Notes under the pieces: generated by a model
Seen by the model: only the letters and a program-made list of their open reading frames with translations
The model's database searches: none
Told to the model about the DNA's origin: nothing
Shown: positions 1-5,497 of the stretch, piece after piece
How the letters are laid out: each line of letters begins with the position of its first letter
Position numbering within the stretch: the first letter of the stretch is position 1
Translations under genes and position numbers: made by a program
DNA from: Opitutia bacterium
GTDB lineage: Bacteria; Verrucomicrobiota; Verrucomicrobiia; Opitutales; Seribacteraceae
Assembly (NCBI GenBank): GCA_018695085.1
Contig: JABHOU010000194.1
Location: forward strand, 1 to 5,497
Direction of reading: 5' to 3'
DNA length: 5,497 bases

Positions 1-1
1 A

Positions 2-727
2 AAACTGGTTTCAGGGGAAGTGCCGCCAGACACTCTGGCATGGCGAGAAGGTCTCGACAATTGGTACCCGCTCTCTCATGAGACTTGGGCTGAGGTCGGC
101 ATAGTCGTAAGCGTGGCTCCCACTCCAGTCCCGCAACCAGTAGCCGTCGAAACGGAAAAGGTTGCACCAGCCGAAGAACAGCATTCCCCGGCTGGCGAAG
201 GTGAACACGAACCTCTCGAAGCCAACCCGGAAGGACAGGCGGAGGTCGAAGCCTTGCCCGAAGAAGTCGGAAAAGCTTTTTCGGAATATGCGGAAGAAGA
301 TTTCAAGCCTCCATCCTTTGACGAAATGGATCAAGAGATGTCGAGCCTTCGTGCAGACAGGGAATCGTTGCCCAGCCTTATAGGCGAACGGGCATTCGAT
401 GCAGGCATCGAAGACGAGGAAATCGTAGACGCTAAAGCCGAGGTGGCGAAAGCTCGCCAATCAGGAGACCAAACAGCTATTCAACAAGCGCACAGGCAGC
501 TAGGGCAAGTAGTGCTTGCTACGGGCATTCACGACGATTCCCTTGTGGAATTGCGGGAACGAGAACGAGAACTCGCCGACCGAATGCTCAATCTTCAGAT
601 GCAAGCCCGTCGAATGGGAGGTGGGTCAAGGGTAAAGAAAAACAAGCCTTGGATGAAGTGGGTTGTTGTCTTTTTGGCCTTTGCCCTAATTGGCGGAACC
701 ATTGCAATTGCGAATTTGTTGAAATAG
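2..727 (+). CDS. GYF_2-domain protein with C-terminal membrane anchor, 5'-truncated by window edge
   Basis: The reading frame is open from the first full codon, so the true start lies upstream. A GTG at 20 would cut into the domain and is not the start. The first ~27 visible residues, including SGEVPPDTLAWREGLDNWYP, match the second half of a GYF_2 (DUF4339) domain, a small protein-interaction module in bacterial membrane proteins. Next comes a Pro/Glu/Ala-rich acidic linker of roughly 65 residues, then a charged, probably helical or coiled-coil region of ~100 residues with a Glu/Arg-rich stretch (ELRERERELADRM). A basic patch (KKNKPWMK) precedes one hydrophobic segment of ~20 residues (WVVVFLAFALIGGTIAIAN), and the chain ends four residues later. 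This predicts a tail-anchored protein with its bulk in the cytoplasm. The specific function is not recognised. The gene converges on ferritin, with a 41-bp gap. Confidence 0.85.
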   Translation, partial: KLVSGEVPPDTLAWREGLDNWYPLSHETWAEVGIVVSVAPTPVPQPVAVETEKVAPAEEQHSPAGEGEHEPLEANPEGQAEVEALPEEVGKAFSEYAEEDFKPPSFDEMDQEMSSLRADRESLPSLIGERAFDAGIEDEEIVDAKAEVAKARQSGDQTAIQQAHRQLGQVVLATGIHDDSLVELRERERELADRMLNLQMQARRMGGGSRVKKNKPWMKWVVVFLAFALIGGTIAIANLLK

Positions 728-753
728 CCCGTCTGACCTACTGTCGACACGGG
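728..753. terminator. Imperfect hairpin in the convergent gap, possible bidirectional terminator
   Basis: CCCGT at 728-732 pairs with ACGGG at 749-753. After a small internal loop, TGAC at 734-737 pairs with GTCG at 743-746 (one T-G wobble), leaving a 5-nt loop. The hairpin begins directly after the stop codon of the GYF_2 gene and fills most of the gap to the stop of the oppositely oriented ferritin gene. Rightward, the nearest T run (765-768) is about 11 nt past the stem, and leftward there is no clean T run. It is therefore not a textbook intrinsic terminator. Position supports it more than structure does. Confidence 0.3.
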
Positions 754-768
754 ATTGGATTCCCCTTT

Positions 769-1284
769 TCAAGCCTCTTGAGAGGTTTCGTCAACAGCTT
801 TTCGTGCCCCGAGCTTTTCGTTCAAAAACAATATGGCGCTGATGTCCTCCTTCGCCATGCGGAGCATAGCGATAATGTCCTCAATTGTTTTTTCTTCCTC
901 CACTTGCTCGTCGAGAAACCACTGTAGATGGCTCTTGGTCGCATAGTCGTTGCACTCGGTCGCGAGCTCGTATAGGCGATTGATGGCAATTGTGTTTTCG
1001 CGCTCCTGCTCAAGGGCGGCCTCAAAAGCGTCTAGAGTTCCATCAAAATCGGAGCGAGGTTTCGGGATGGTGGCCAATTCGATCTTGCCTCCTCGATCCA
1101 GCAAGTAACGAAAAAGTCGCATGCCGTGAGCCATCTCTTCTTCGTGCTGAGTCTGCATCCAGTGGGCAAAGCCATCCAGTGTGTTGGCATCAAAGTATCC
1201 GGCCATGCCCAAGTAGTTGTAGGCAGCCGCGAACTCTTGGTTGATTTGTTTGCCTAGGGCTTCTTCTATTCGTGAATCAATCAT
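769..1284 (-). CDS. ftnA: Non-heme ferritin (FtnA-like), iron storage
   Basis: This is a 171-residue ferritin (E. coli FtnA has 165), a cytosolic 24-mer cage that oxidises Fe(II) and stores it as a mineral. Counting from the ATG at 1284, the ferroxidase ligands fall at Glu17, Glu50, His53, Glu94, Gln127 and Glu130, with Tyr24 nearby. These are the numbers used for E. coli FtnA, which is strong support for this start. A TTG 51 nt upstream (1335) would add a basic 17-residue extension without family support. The motif HEEEMAH (47-53) and the helix-D motif QWFLDEQVEEEK (121-132) are intact. No heme-binding bacterioferritin signature was seen. No Shine-Dalgarno sequence sits at normal spacing, only a purine run (GAGAAGAAGAAAA) about 12-24 nt upstream. 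No clear Fur box is seen. The gene is monocistronic, divergent from the SDR gene and convergent with the GYF_2 gene. Confidence 0.96.
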   Translation of the reverse strand: MIDSRIEEALGKQINQEFAAAYNYLGMAGYFDANTLDGFAHWMQTQHEEEMAHGMRLFRYLLDRGGKIELATIPKPRSDFDGTLDAFEAALEQERENTIAINRLYELATECNDYATKSHLQWFLDEQVEEEKTIEDIIAMLRMAKEDISAILFLNEKLGARKAVDETSQEA

Positions 1285-1445
1285 TGTAAAAGTTATTTTC
1301 TTCTTCTCGTTAGCTATGTTCTTCCGATGTCTCAAGGGAATTCATAAATTGGGCTAAATTCAATTCGAAACCACAAAGCAAAAAGCACTTTGATGGTAGA
1401 TTACGAAAGCTTGCTCTTTAACAACCCTTGATCTTCGATGAACTC
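1285..1445. promoter_or_regulatory. Divergent intergenic region between ferritin and SDR genes
   Basis: These 161 bp separate two gene starts facing away from each other, so promoters for both must lie here or just inside the genes. I could not find a -35/-10 pair with good spacing in either direction. The region is AT-rich, and TAAATT occurs twice in the same orientation at 1345-1350 and 1355-1360, a 10-bp period, which could be a regulator site. No Fur-box-like 19-bp palindrome was recognised. Regulatory role is inferred from gene orientation only. Confidence 0.4.
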
Positions 1446-2162
1446 ATGTCAGTTCAAATGAAAAGTATTTTGGTTACTGGAGCCACTCGAGGAGTCGGCG
1501 AGGCTTTAACTCTTAACTTCGCGAAAAAAGGACATGTCGTTTATGCGTTGGCCAGAACTCGCAATCAATTGAATTCATTGGTGGAAGAATGCGGTTCCGA
1601 AAAGGTGATACCTTTCGAGGTGGATGTTTCGAAAAAAGAACAGGTCGAAGAAGCGATTGCTGCCATTCAACGAGATTATGGGGTGCCCGACGTTCTCATC
1701 AACAACGCGGGAGTCGTGGAAAACATATCATTTGCGGAGCAAAGCATTGAAATGATAGAAAGAATCGTAGATGTAAACCTCAAGGGGGCTCTTTACGTAA
1801 CTCGTTGCGTGGTTCCAGGCATGATAGCTCGGGGTAGTGGTCGCATAATCAATGTCTCCTCTGTCGCCGGAACTCGAGGAATCCCAGGGCAAGCCACCTA
1901 TTGCGCATCGAAATTTGGAATGAACGGATTCGCGGAAACCTTGGCTCAGGAACTTTTGGCAAAGGGGATATTGGTCACGACAATTTGCCCAGGAGGAATA
2001 GATACTCCCCTGTGGGATCCTGACAAAAACCCTTATCCCGGCGACAAGGCTCGAATCATGAAACCACAGGAAATTGTCGATTTAATCGAATACCTACTAG
2101 ATCAACCCAAAGGTACCTTGCACAAAAAAATCGTCATGTTCCCGACCAACGAATGGCACTGA
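1446..2162 (+). CDS. SDR family NAD(P)-dependent oxidoreductase
   Basis: This 238-residue protein is a classical short-chain dehydrogenase/reductase: a cytosolic, single Rossmann-fold enzyme of normal family length (about 250). Counting from the ATG at 1446, the cofactor motif TGATRGVG is at residues 11-18, and an Arg-Thr pair (37-38) after beta-strand 2 leans towards NADP(H). NNAG is at 86-89, and the catalytic set is Asn111, Ser139, Tyr152 and Lys156 (YCASK). PGGIDTPLW follows in the substrate-side loop. It resembles FabG-like 3-oxoacyl-ACP reductases and generic sugar/alcohol SDRs, but no fatty-acid genes are nearby and the substrate cannot be read from sequence. Start choice is uncertain: ATG at 1458 gives the common MKSILVTG opening, and a TTG at 1428 is also in frame. 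None has a Shine-Dalgarno sequence. The gene ends 10 bp before the convergent exonuclease gene. Confidence 0.95.
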   Translation: MSVQMKSILVTGATRGVGEALTLNFAKKGHVVYALARTRNQLNSLVEECGSEKVIPFEVDVSKKEQVEEAIAAIQRDYGVPDVLINNAGVVENISFAEQSIEMIERIVDVNLKGALYVTRCVVPGMIARGSGRIINVSSVAGTRGIPGQATYCASKFGMNGFAETLAQELLAKGILVTTICPGGIDTPLWDPDKNPYPGDKARIMKPQEIVDLIEYLLDQPKGTLHKKIVMFPTNEWH

Positions 2163-2172
2163 AGAGACTGGC

Positions 2173-2784
2173 TCAGCCTTGGCTTTTGATTCGCGCTTTC
2201 ATTATAAGAAATAATTCTCTACTTATCCATGCATCGGTAGCTGCGTAATTCACTTGGCCCGGAGCCAGAGGGTTTTTTTCCCAGTTCGAGAGCTGTGCCG
2301 ACTTAGACAAACGATGACCAAAGAAAATTGCGGTTAAACTACGCAGCCCAGTTTGAGCGATTTTGAGGTCGCCGGCAAGATCCGCAAGTTCCTCAAATCC
2401 TCCAGGTTCAAAATCCTCGATCTCTTTGAGTTTCTTAATGTCGTCCCGAATGGCTACACCGGCTTTGATGATCTCGGGATCCGACAAAATTTCTTTGATG
2501 ACGCCAAGGTTTTTTAAGGGACGGAGTCTAAAAAGAAAAGCCTGATCGGCGGTGGCGAACTGGATGAGAGCGGGGGGGTTATTGGGACCACGACGGAAAG
2601 TAGGCTTGGATTCCACGTCAAAACCCAGCACTCGCTGCTTCTTTAACCGCTGGACTAAACGTGCAACACTTTTAGTATCTTCTGCGATTCGTACTGCCCC
2701 TTGAAAACGAACCAAGGGCAAATCATTGATTTCCGCCTTGGATAAACGTTCGGGTAATTCTTCACTGTGCTTTCGTGCAGGCAT
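2173..2784 (-). CDS. 3'-5' exonuclease domain protein (DEDDy, RNase D/WRN-like)
   Basis: This 203-residue protein consists almost entirely of one DnaQ-fold DEDDy exonuclease domain. Exo I is GFDVESKP with Asp56 and Glu58. Exo II is KAGVAIRDDIKKL with the metal ligand probably Asp115. Exo III is NYAATDAW with Tyr180 and Asp184, the Tyr placing it in the DEDDy rather than the DEDDh group. The family removes nucleotides from 3' ends of RNA or DNA using two metal ions. There is no HRDC domain, so it is not full-length RNase D, and no helicase or polymerase domain. It resembles the stand-alone WRN-type exonuclease domain proteins of bacteria and plants. A charged ~35-residue N-terminal segment precedes the domain. 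It starts 12 bp after the metallo-hydrolase stop and is almost certainly co-transcribed with it. Whether the substrate is RNA or DNA is unknown. Confidence 0.93.
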   Translation of the reverse strand: MPARKHSEELPERLSKAEINDLPLVRFQGAVRIAEDTKSVARLVQRLKKQRVLGFDVESKPTFRRGPNNPPALIQFATADQAFLFRLRPLKNLGVIKEILSDPEIIKAGVAIRDDIKKLKEIEDFEPGGFEELADLAGDLKIAQTGLRSLTAIFFGHRLSKSAQLSNWEKNPLAPGQVNYAATDAWISRELFLIMKARIKSQG

Positions 2785-2796
2785 CAGCTTTTTGTA

Positions 2797-3798
2797 CTAG
2801 AGTTCCAACTCCAATCCATCGTAGGCGATGACCACTGCTTGGGGATGCGTACGGGCGGGAGGAACACCAGGAATACCTGCTCGAGTTTGCTTGATTTTTT
2901 GTTGGGACAGAAAAAGGAACTTTTCCGTATGCTTCAAAAAATCAGACATTTGCAAATCCGTTGCCGCTGGATCATGATGGAACAATGCCAGTTTCTCGAC
3001 ATTGGCGCGAGCGGCTAATTCAACTCCCATGATATTGCTTGAATGCCCCCAGTCTTCTCGGGAACCAATAGATTGAGATAAAGTATAAGGGGCGTCGAAT
3101 ATGAGAAGATTGGCATTCCGAATAAAGTCTATGTAAGGATAAGTTTTGCCGTGAGCCGGCATTCGGTGCTCACCATCCGTAGAATAGACCGCAGATTTAG
3201 AGCCGTGCTCAATGCGATAGCCGAAGGATATTCCAGGGTGATCCTGCTCGCATATGGAAATTTGGCAATCCGCCACTTCCACAAGGTCGCCAGGGTTGTG
3301 CTTCTCGTAAATCAACTCAGCACCCATGGTGTCGATATTGATAGGGAAGTAGGGAACCTCCATATGACGGGTTAGCGACTCTTTGATGTTATCGTGACCC
3401 CCATGAAAAATTATTTTATTTCCAGGGATATAGGCTGGAGTAAAAAAGGGAATGCCCTGGATGTGATCATAGTGTAGGTGCGAAAGAAAAATATGAATGG
3501 TCTTCGATTTAGAACCCGACTGCATGATTCTCTGCCCAAGGGTGCGAAGTCCGGACCCACCGTCAAAGACAAGATATTCTTCCGAACCTGTAACTATTTC
3601 GACACATGGAGTACTTCCACCGCAAGTACCCGCGACATGAAAAGGCAAATCATCTTGCACGAACTTTCGGATTTGCCCTTCCGACCGGAGATCCTTGCCC
3701 CGGGAAGCAAGCAAGGCCGCTGTCACTTTCTCTCGGACATCTGCCGCTGTCAAGGAAGTGGGAATAGACCCTCTGGTTCCCCAGAAGCGAATGATCAT
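2797..3798 (-). CDS. MBL-fold metallo-hydrolase
   Basis: This 333-residue cytosolic hydrolase has the metallo-beta-lactamase fold (Lactamase_B_2-like, related to PhnP and RNase Z-type phosphodiesterases). The N-terminus FWGTRGSIP (5-13) is typical. The metal motif HLHYDH is at 107-112, followed by His187 (DHPG), Asp208 (STDGEH) and a late His274/His275 (LFHHDP), so both zinc sites look complete. WGHSS at 250-254 is a subfamily signature. About 40 residues separate GTRGSIP from GTCGGSTPC, an insertion also known from some relatives. No signal peptide or membrane segment is present. Relatives include phosphodiesterases and nucleases, and the substrate is not known here. It is first in a two-gene unit with the exonuclease, behind a good promoter candidate. 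The ATG at 3798 is the only sensible start and lacks a Shine-Dalgarno sequence. Confidence 0.94.
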   Translation of the reverse strand: MIIRFWGTRGSIPTSLTAADVREKVTAALLASRGKDLRSEGQIRKFVQDDLPFHVAGTCGGSTPCVEIVTGSEEYLVFDGGSGLRTLGQRIMQSGSKSKTIHIFLSHLHYDHIQGIPFFTPAYIPGNKIIFHGGHDNIKESLTRHMEVPYFPINIDTMGAELIYEKHNPGDLVEVADCQISICEQDHPGISFGYRIEHGSKSAVYSTDGEHRMPAHGKTYPYIDFIRNANLLIFDAPYTLSQSIGSREDWGHSSNIMGVELAARANVEKLALFHHDPAATDLQMSDFLKHTEKFLFLSQQKIKQTRAGIPGVPPARTHPQAVVIAYDGLELEL

Positions 3799-3829
3799 GA
3801 CATGTAAGTTTGGTGAGTCACGTGTTAAA

Positions 3830-3859
3830 AGTATACTCCAGTCGTAAAACCGGTGTCAT
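3830..3859 (-). promoter_or_regulatory. Sigma70-like promoter for the MBL hydrolase/exonuclease unit
   Basis: Read on the minus strand, the -35 element ATGACA (3859-3854, 5 of 6 to TTGACA) is followed by an 18-bp spacer and the -10 element TATACT (3835-3830, 5 of 6 to TATAAT). The predicted transcription start is near 3823, giving a ~25-nt leader before the ATG at 3798. A short palindrome, GTGA-G-TCAC (3813-3821), lies at the predicted start and could be an operator. This is the best promoter match in the window, though based on consensus matching by eye. Confidence 0.45.
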
Positions 3860-3871
3860 CGATGGCAAACC

Positions 3872-3877
3872 TATAAT
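3872..3877 (+). promoter_or_regulatory. Possible -10 box upstream of the pilus ATPase gene
   Basis: A perfect TATAAT lies 98 bp upstream of the ATPase start codon in the correct orientation. No recognisable -35 hexamer sits 16-18 bp before it (ACCGGT at 17-bp spacing), and there is no TG extension. If used, it would give a leader of about 90 nt. Evidence is limited to this one hexamer. Confidence 0.25.
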
Positions 3878-3975
3878 TTCATCGACTTAGCTAAATCCAG
3901 GGAAAAGACTTGCGCGATTCAGCTTGTCGAAGATGCTTTTAATCTTTGAACCCAACAAACTAAGATTTCCTAACG

Positions 3976-5142
3976 ATGACTCAAGAGTTCGATCTCAATC
4001 AGCCCATATACCAAGCAGGCCAATCAGCAATGAGTATGGCCAACTTGCTCGCCTATTTCGTGGACCCGAATTACCAACGCGGAAATCTTTCACGGATTTC
4101 AGACATGCACGTAAAGGTTGGTCGACCAGTTAGCTTTCGTATCGACGACGACTTGACGCCTGTCCCTGAAGGAGCAGCTGTTACCGATGAAGCCATTCGT
4201 TATATGCTCGGAATAATCCTCAACGAGAAGTACCGGGAATCCATTGCATCGGATGAACCCGATGACATTGACACTGGTTATGAATGGGTGGACGGCGGCG
4301 TAAATTTCCGCCTGAACGTATTTCGCGATCGCGACGGTCTTGCATTCGTCATGCGGGTATTGTCTTCTATCATACCAGATATCGAGACGCTTGGTTTGCC
4401 GTCCGAGCAGATCTGGCGCGACATTACCTCCTTGAAGCGAGGGTTGGTCTTGGTGACGGGGGTAACGGGAAGCGGCAAGTCTACCACAATCGCGGGGCTG
4501 ATTAATCACGTTAATCGATTCAGAAAAACAAGGATAATAACCTTGGAAGATCCTGTGGAGTTCATCTTCAAGAGCGAGAGCTCTATGGTTTCCCAACGTC
4601 AAGTAGGTCAGAACGTGGCAACTTTCTCCGGAGGTTTGCGTAGTGCCTTACGGGAAAATCCAGACGTTATATTCGTTGGGGAAATCAGAGACCAAGAAAC
4701 CGCTACTCTCGCCTTGAGCGCGGCGGAAACCGGGCACCTCGTTTTCTCCACTCTGCATACGAGGGATGCAAAAGGCGCCTTGAGTCGTATAGTGGATATG
4801 TTTCCGGCCGAGCAGACTAAAAGCCTGTGTCTGCAATTGTCCTTCAGCCTCTCTTCCGTCCTTAGTCAAAAGCTGGTTCCTCGTGCCGATGGTAGTGGAC
4901 GGATCTTGGTTATGGAGGTTCTCAAGAACGTACCTGCGATCGGCAACCTCATCCGGACGGGAAACTGGCAACAGGTCTATTCCACAATGGAGACTCAGGC
5001 GAAAGAGGGTATGATGACGATGGAACAGCACCTATTGCACCTCTACACTCACGGCATCATAACGAAGAAAGACGCGATTACCTACTCCAACGAGGCCAGC
5101 CTGCTCGACAGGATAGCCCAAATGGAAGCGGAAGCCAAATAG
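3976..5142 (+). CDS. PilT/PilU-family type IV pilus retraction-type ATPase
   Basis: This 388-residue cytoplasmic ATPase belongs to the secretion superfamily that powers type IV pilus disassembly and twitching. The N-terminal PAS-like domain holds SDMH (42-45), the counterpart of ASDLH in PilT. The RecA-like core has Walker A GVTGSGKST (162-170), the Asp box ITLEDPVEF (188-196), Walker B PDVIFVGEIRD (229-239) and the His box ETGHLVFSTLHT (251-262), all intact. The retraction signature AIRNLIRE of PilT reads AIGNLIRTG (321-329). The C-terminus (SQKLVP, EGMMTMEQHLLHLYTHGIIT) resembles PilU as much as PilT, so it is probably an accessory paralogue. No pilin or other pil genes are adjacent. The ATG at 3976 starts a plausible N-terminus, but a second Met at residue 19 or 21 could also serve, and none has a Shine-Dalgarno sequence. 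PilB is unlikely because its long N-terminal domain and zinc-binding cysteines are absent. Confidence 0.94.
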   Translation: MTQEFDLNQPIYQAGQSAMSMANLLAYFVDPNYQRGNLSRISDMHVKVGRPVSFRIDDDLTPVPEGAAVTDEAIRYMLGIILNEKYRESIASDEPDDIDTGYEWVDGGVNFRLNVFRDRDGLAFVMRVLSSIIPDIETLGLPSEQIWRDITSLKRGLVLVTGVTGSGKSTTIAGLINHVNRFRKTRIITLEDPVEFIFKSESSMVSQRQVGQNVATFSGGLRSALRENPDVIFVGEIRDQETATLALSAAETGHLVFSTLHTRDAKGALSRIVDMFPAEQTKSLCLQLSFSLSSVLSQKLVPRADGSGRILVMEVLKNVPAIGNLIRTGNWQQVYSTMETQAKEGMMTMEQHLLHLYTHGIITKKDAITYSNEASLLDRIAQMEAEAK

Positions 5143-5273
5143 ATCGAATCTCGGACTGCTCCAAGCCTGTCCTTTACATTTCATTATCATTTAATCGTCC
5201 GTGGTTGCAATTTTCCCGAACAAGCGAAATTGTCTTCTTTTCAAATAAAGCACTTGGAAATCAACAAAGCATC

Positions 5274-5497
5274 ATGACGAAAGCGCCATTTGTCCGGATA
5301 CCTAGAGCTTGGGAACTCTCGGAACGAGAAGTAACCGAGGAATCCCTTCATCGCAATCGCCGAGAAATCATTAAATCCCTAGGCCTTGCTGCCGGAGCGA
5401 GTTTGCTGACCATTCCAAGTGTCGATGCTAATGCCGCAACGACTGGCTTTCCCACAAAGCTCAACAAGAAGTATCTCCCGCCAAAGGGAATGAAGCC
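5274..5497 (+). CDS. msrP: MsrP, periplasmic protein-methionine-sulfoxide reductase catalytic subunit, 3'-truncated by window edge
   Basis: Only the first 74 codons are present. The N-terminus matches MsrP (formerly YedY): IPRAWELSEREVTEESLHRN, then a twin-arginine motif with Arg29-Arg30 in NRREIIKSLG, a hydrophobic stretch (36-47, LGLAAGASLLTI) and a likely signal-peptidase site after VDANA (54). MsrP is a Tat-exported molybdopterin enzyme that repairs oxidised methionines in periplasmic proteins, receiving electrons from the membrane heme protein MsrQ. The molybdenum-ligand Cys and the rest of the catalytic domain lie beyond the window, so completeness cannot be judged, and msrQ would be expected next. 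The 131-bp gap after the ATPase gene holds no convincing promoter or terminator. A GGAAA at 5256-5260 is too far from the ATG to be a normal ribosome-binding site. Confidence 0.88.
   Translation, partial: MTKAPFVRIPRAWELSEREVTEESLHRNRREIIKSLGLAAGASLLTIPSVDANAATTGFPTKLNKKYLPPKGMK

Noticed and set aside
11..460. Long open frame on the minus strand opposite the GYF_2 gene (149 codons)
   Set aside because: It lies fully opposite a gene with a recognisable domain and membrane anchor, its translation shows no known motif, and it is explained by codon bias of the real gene.
1285..1335. 17-residue N-terminal extension of ferritin from a TTG start
   Set aside because: The extension is basic and unlike the family, and the ATG at 1284 gives exact FtnA numbering of all ferroxidase residues.
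2163..2185. GGCTCAGCC and AGCCTTGGCT short inverted repeats at the SDR/exonuclease convergent junction
   Set aside because: Stems of three to four base pairs with loops of three or two bases; not a credible terminator.
4099..4602. 167-codon open frame antisense to the pilus ATPase gene
   Set aside because: It overlaps the strongly conserved core of the ATPase, including Walker A, and has no recognisable domain; a shadow frame.
5153..5172. GGAC/GTCC inverted repeat after the pilus ATPase gene, possible terminator
   Set aside because: Only four continuous base pairs, several mismatches inside and only three T residues directly after it; too weak to call.
1..5497. CRISPR, tRNA/rRNA, transposon, prophage or toxin-antitoxin content
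   Set aside because: No repeat-spacer pattern, no cloverleaf-like sequence, no transposase or integrase motif and no terminal inverted repeats were seen; all genes fit ordinary chromosomal families.

Overview
The window is a compact, moderate-GC bacterial chromosomal segment with seven protein-coding genes. Two of them are cut by the window edges. No RNA gene, CRISPR array, insertion sequence or phage gene is visible. A type IV pilus retraction-type ATPase, a Tat-exported MsrP, a GYF_2-domain membrane protein and the lack of Shine-Dalgarno motifs before the genes together suggest a Gram-negative environmental bacterium. A member of the Verrucomicrobiota (Opitutae-like) is my best guess. That is inference from gene flavour, not something the sequence proves.

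Left part (1-1284): the 3' end of a GYF_2-domain protein with an acidic linker, a helical region and a C-terminal membrane anchor runs rightward. It converges across a 41-bp gap, holding an imperfect hairpin, on a leftward ferritin gene. The ferritin keeps its ferroxidase residues in the same numbering as E. coli FtnA. Middle part (1285-3798): a divergent intergenic region separates ferritin from a rightward short-chain dehydrogenase/reductase. That gene ends 10 bp from the end of a leftward two-gene unit. In transcription order the unit is a metallo-beta-lactamase-fold hydrolase, then, after 12 bp, a DEDDy-type 3'-5' exonuclease domain protein.

Right part (3799-5497): a 177-bp divergent region carries a good sigma70-like promoter reading left into the hydrolase/exonuclease unit and a weaker TATAAT box reading right. 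It is followed by a complete PilT/PilU-type ATPase. After 131 bp comes the start of msrP (periplasmic methionine sulfoxide reductase, catalytic subunit), which runs off the window with only its Tat signal and the beginning of the mature protein visible.

The genes do not form one pathway. Ferritin (iron storage) and MsrP (repair of oxidised periplasmic methionine) both fit an oxidative-stress theme, but they are far apart and not in one operon. The hydrolase/exonuclease pair is the only clear co-transcribed unit. I find no convincing new defence or mobile system. The observations most worth a second look are the consistent absence of Shine-Dalgarno motifs, the hydrolase/exonuclease pair, the altered C-terminal signature of the pilus ATPase, and the tail-anchored GYF_2 protein.
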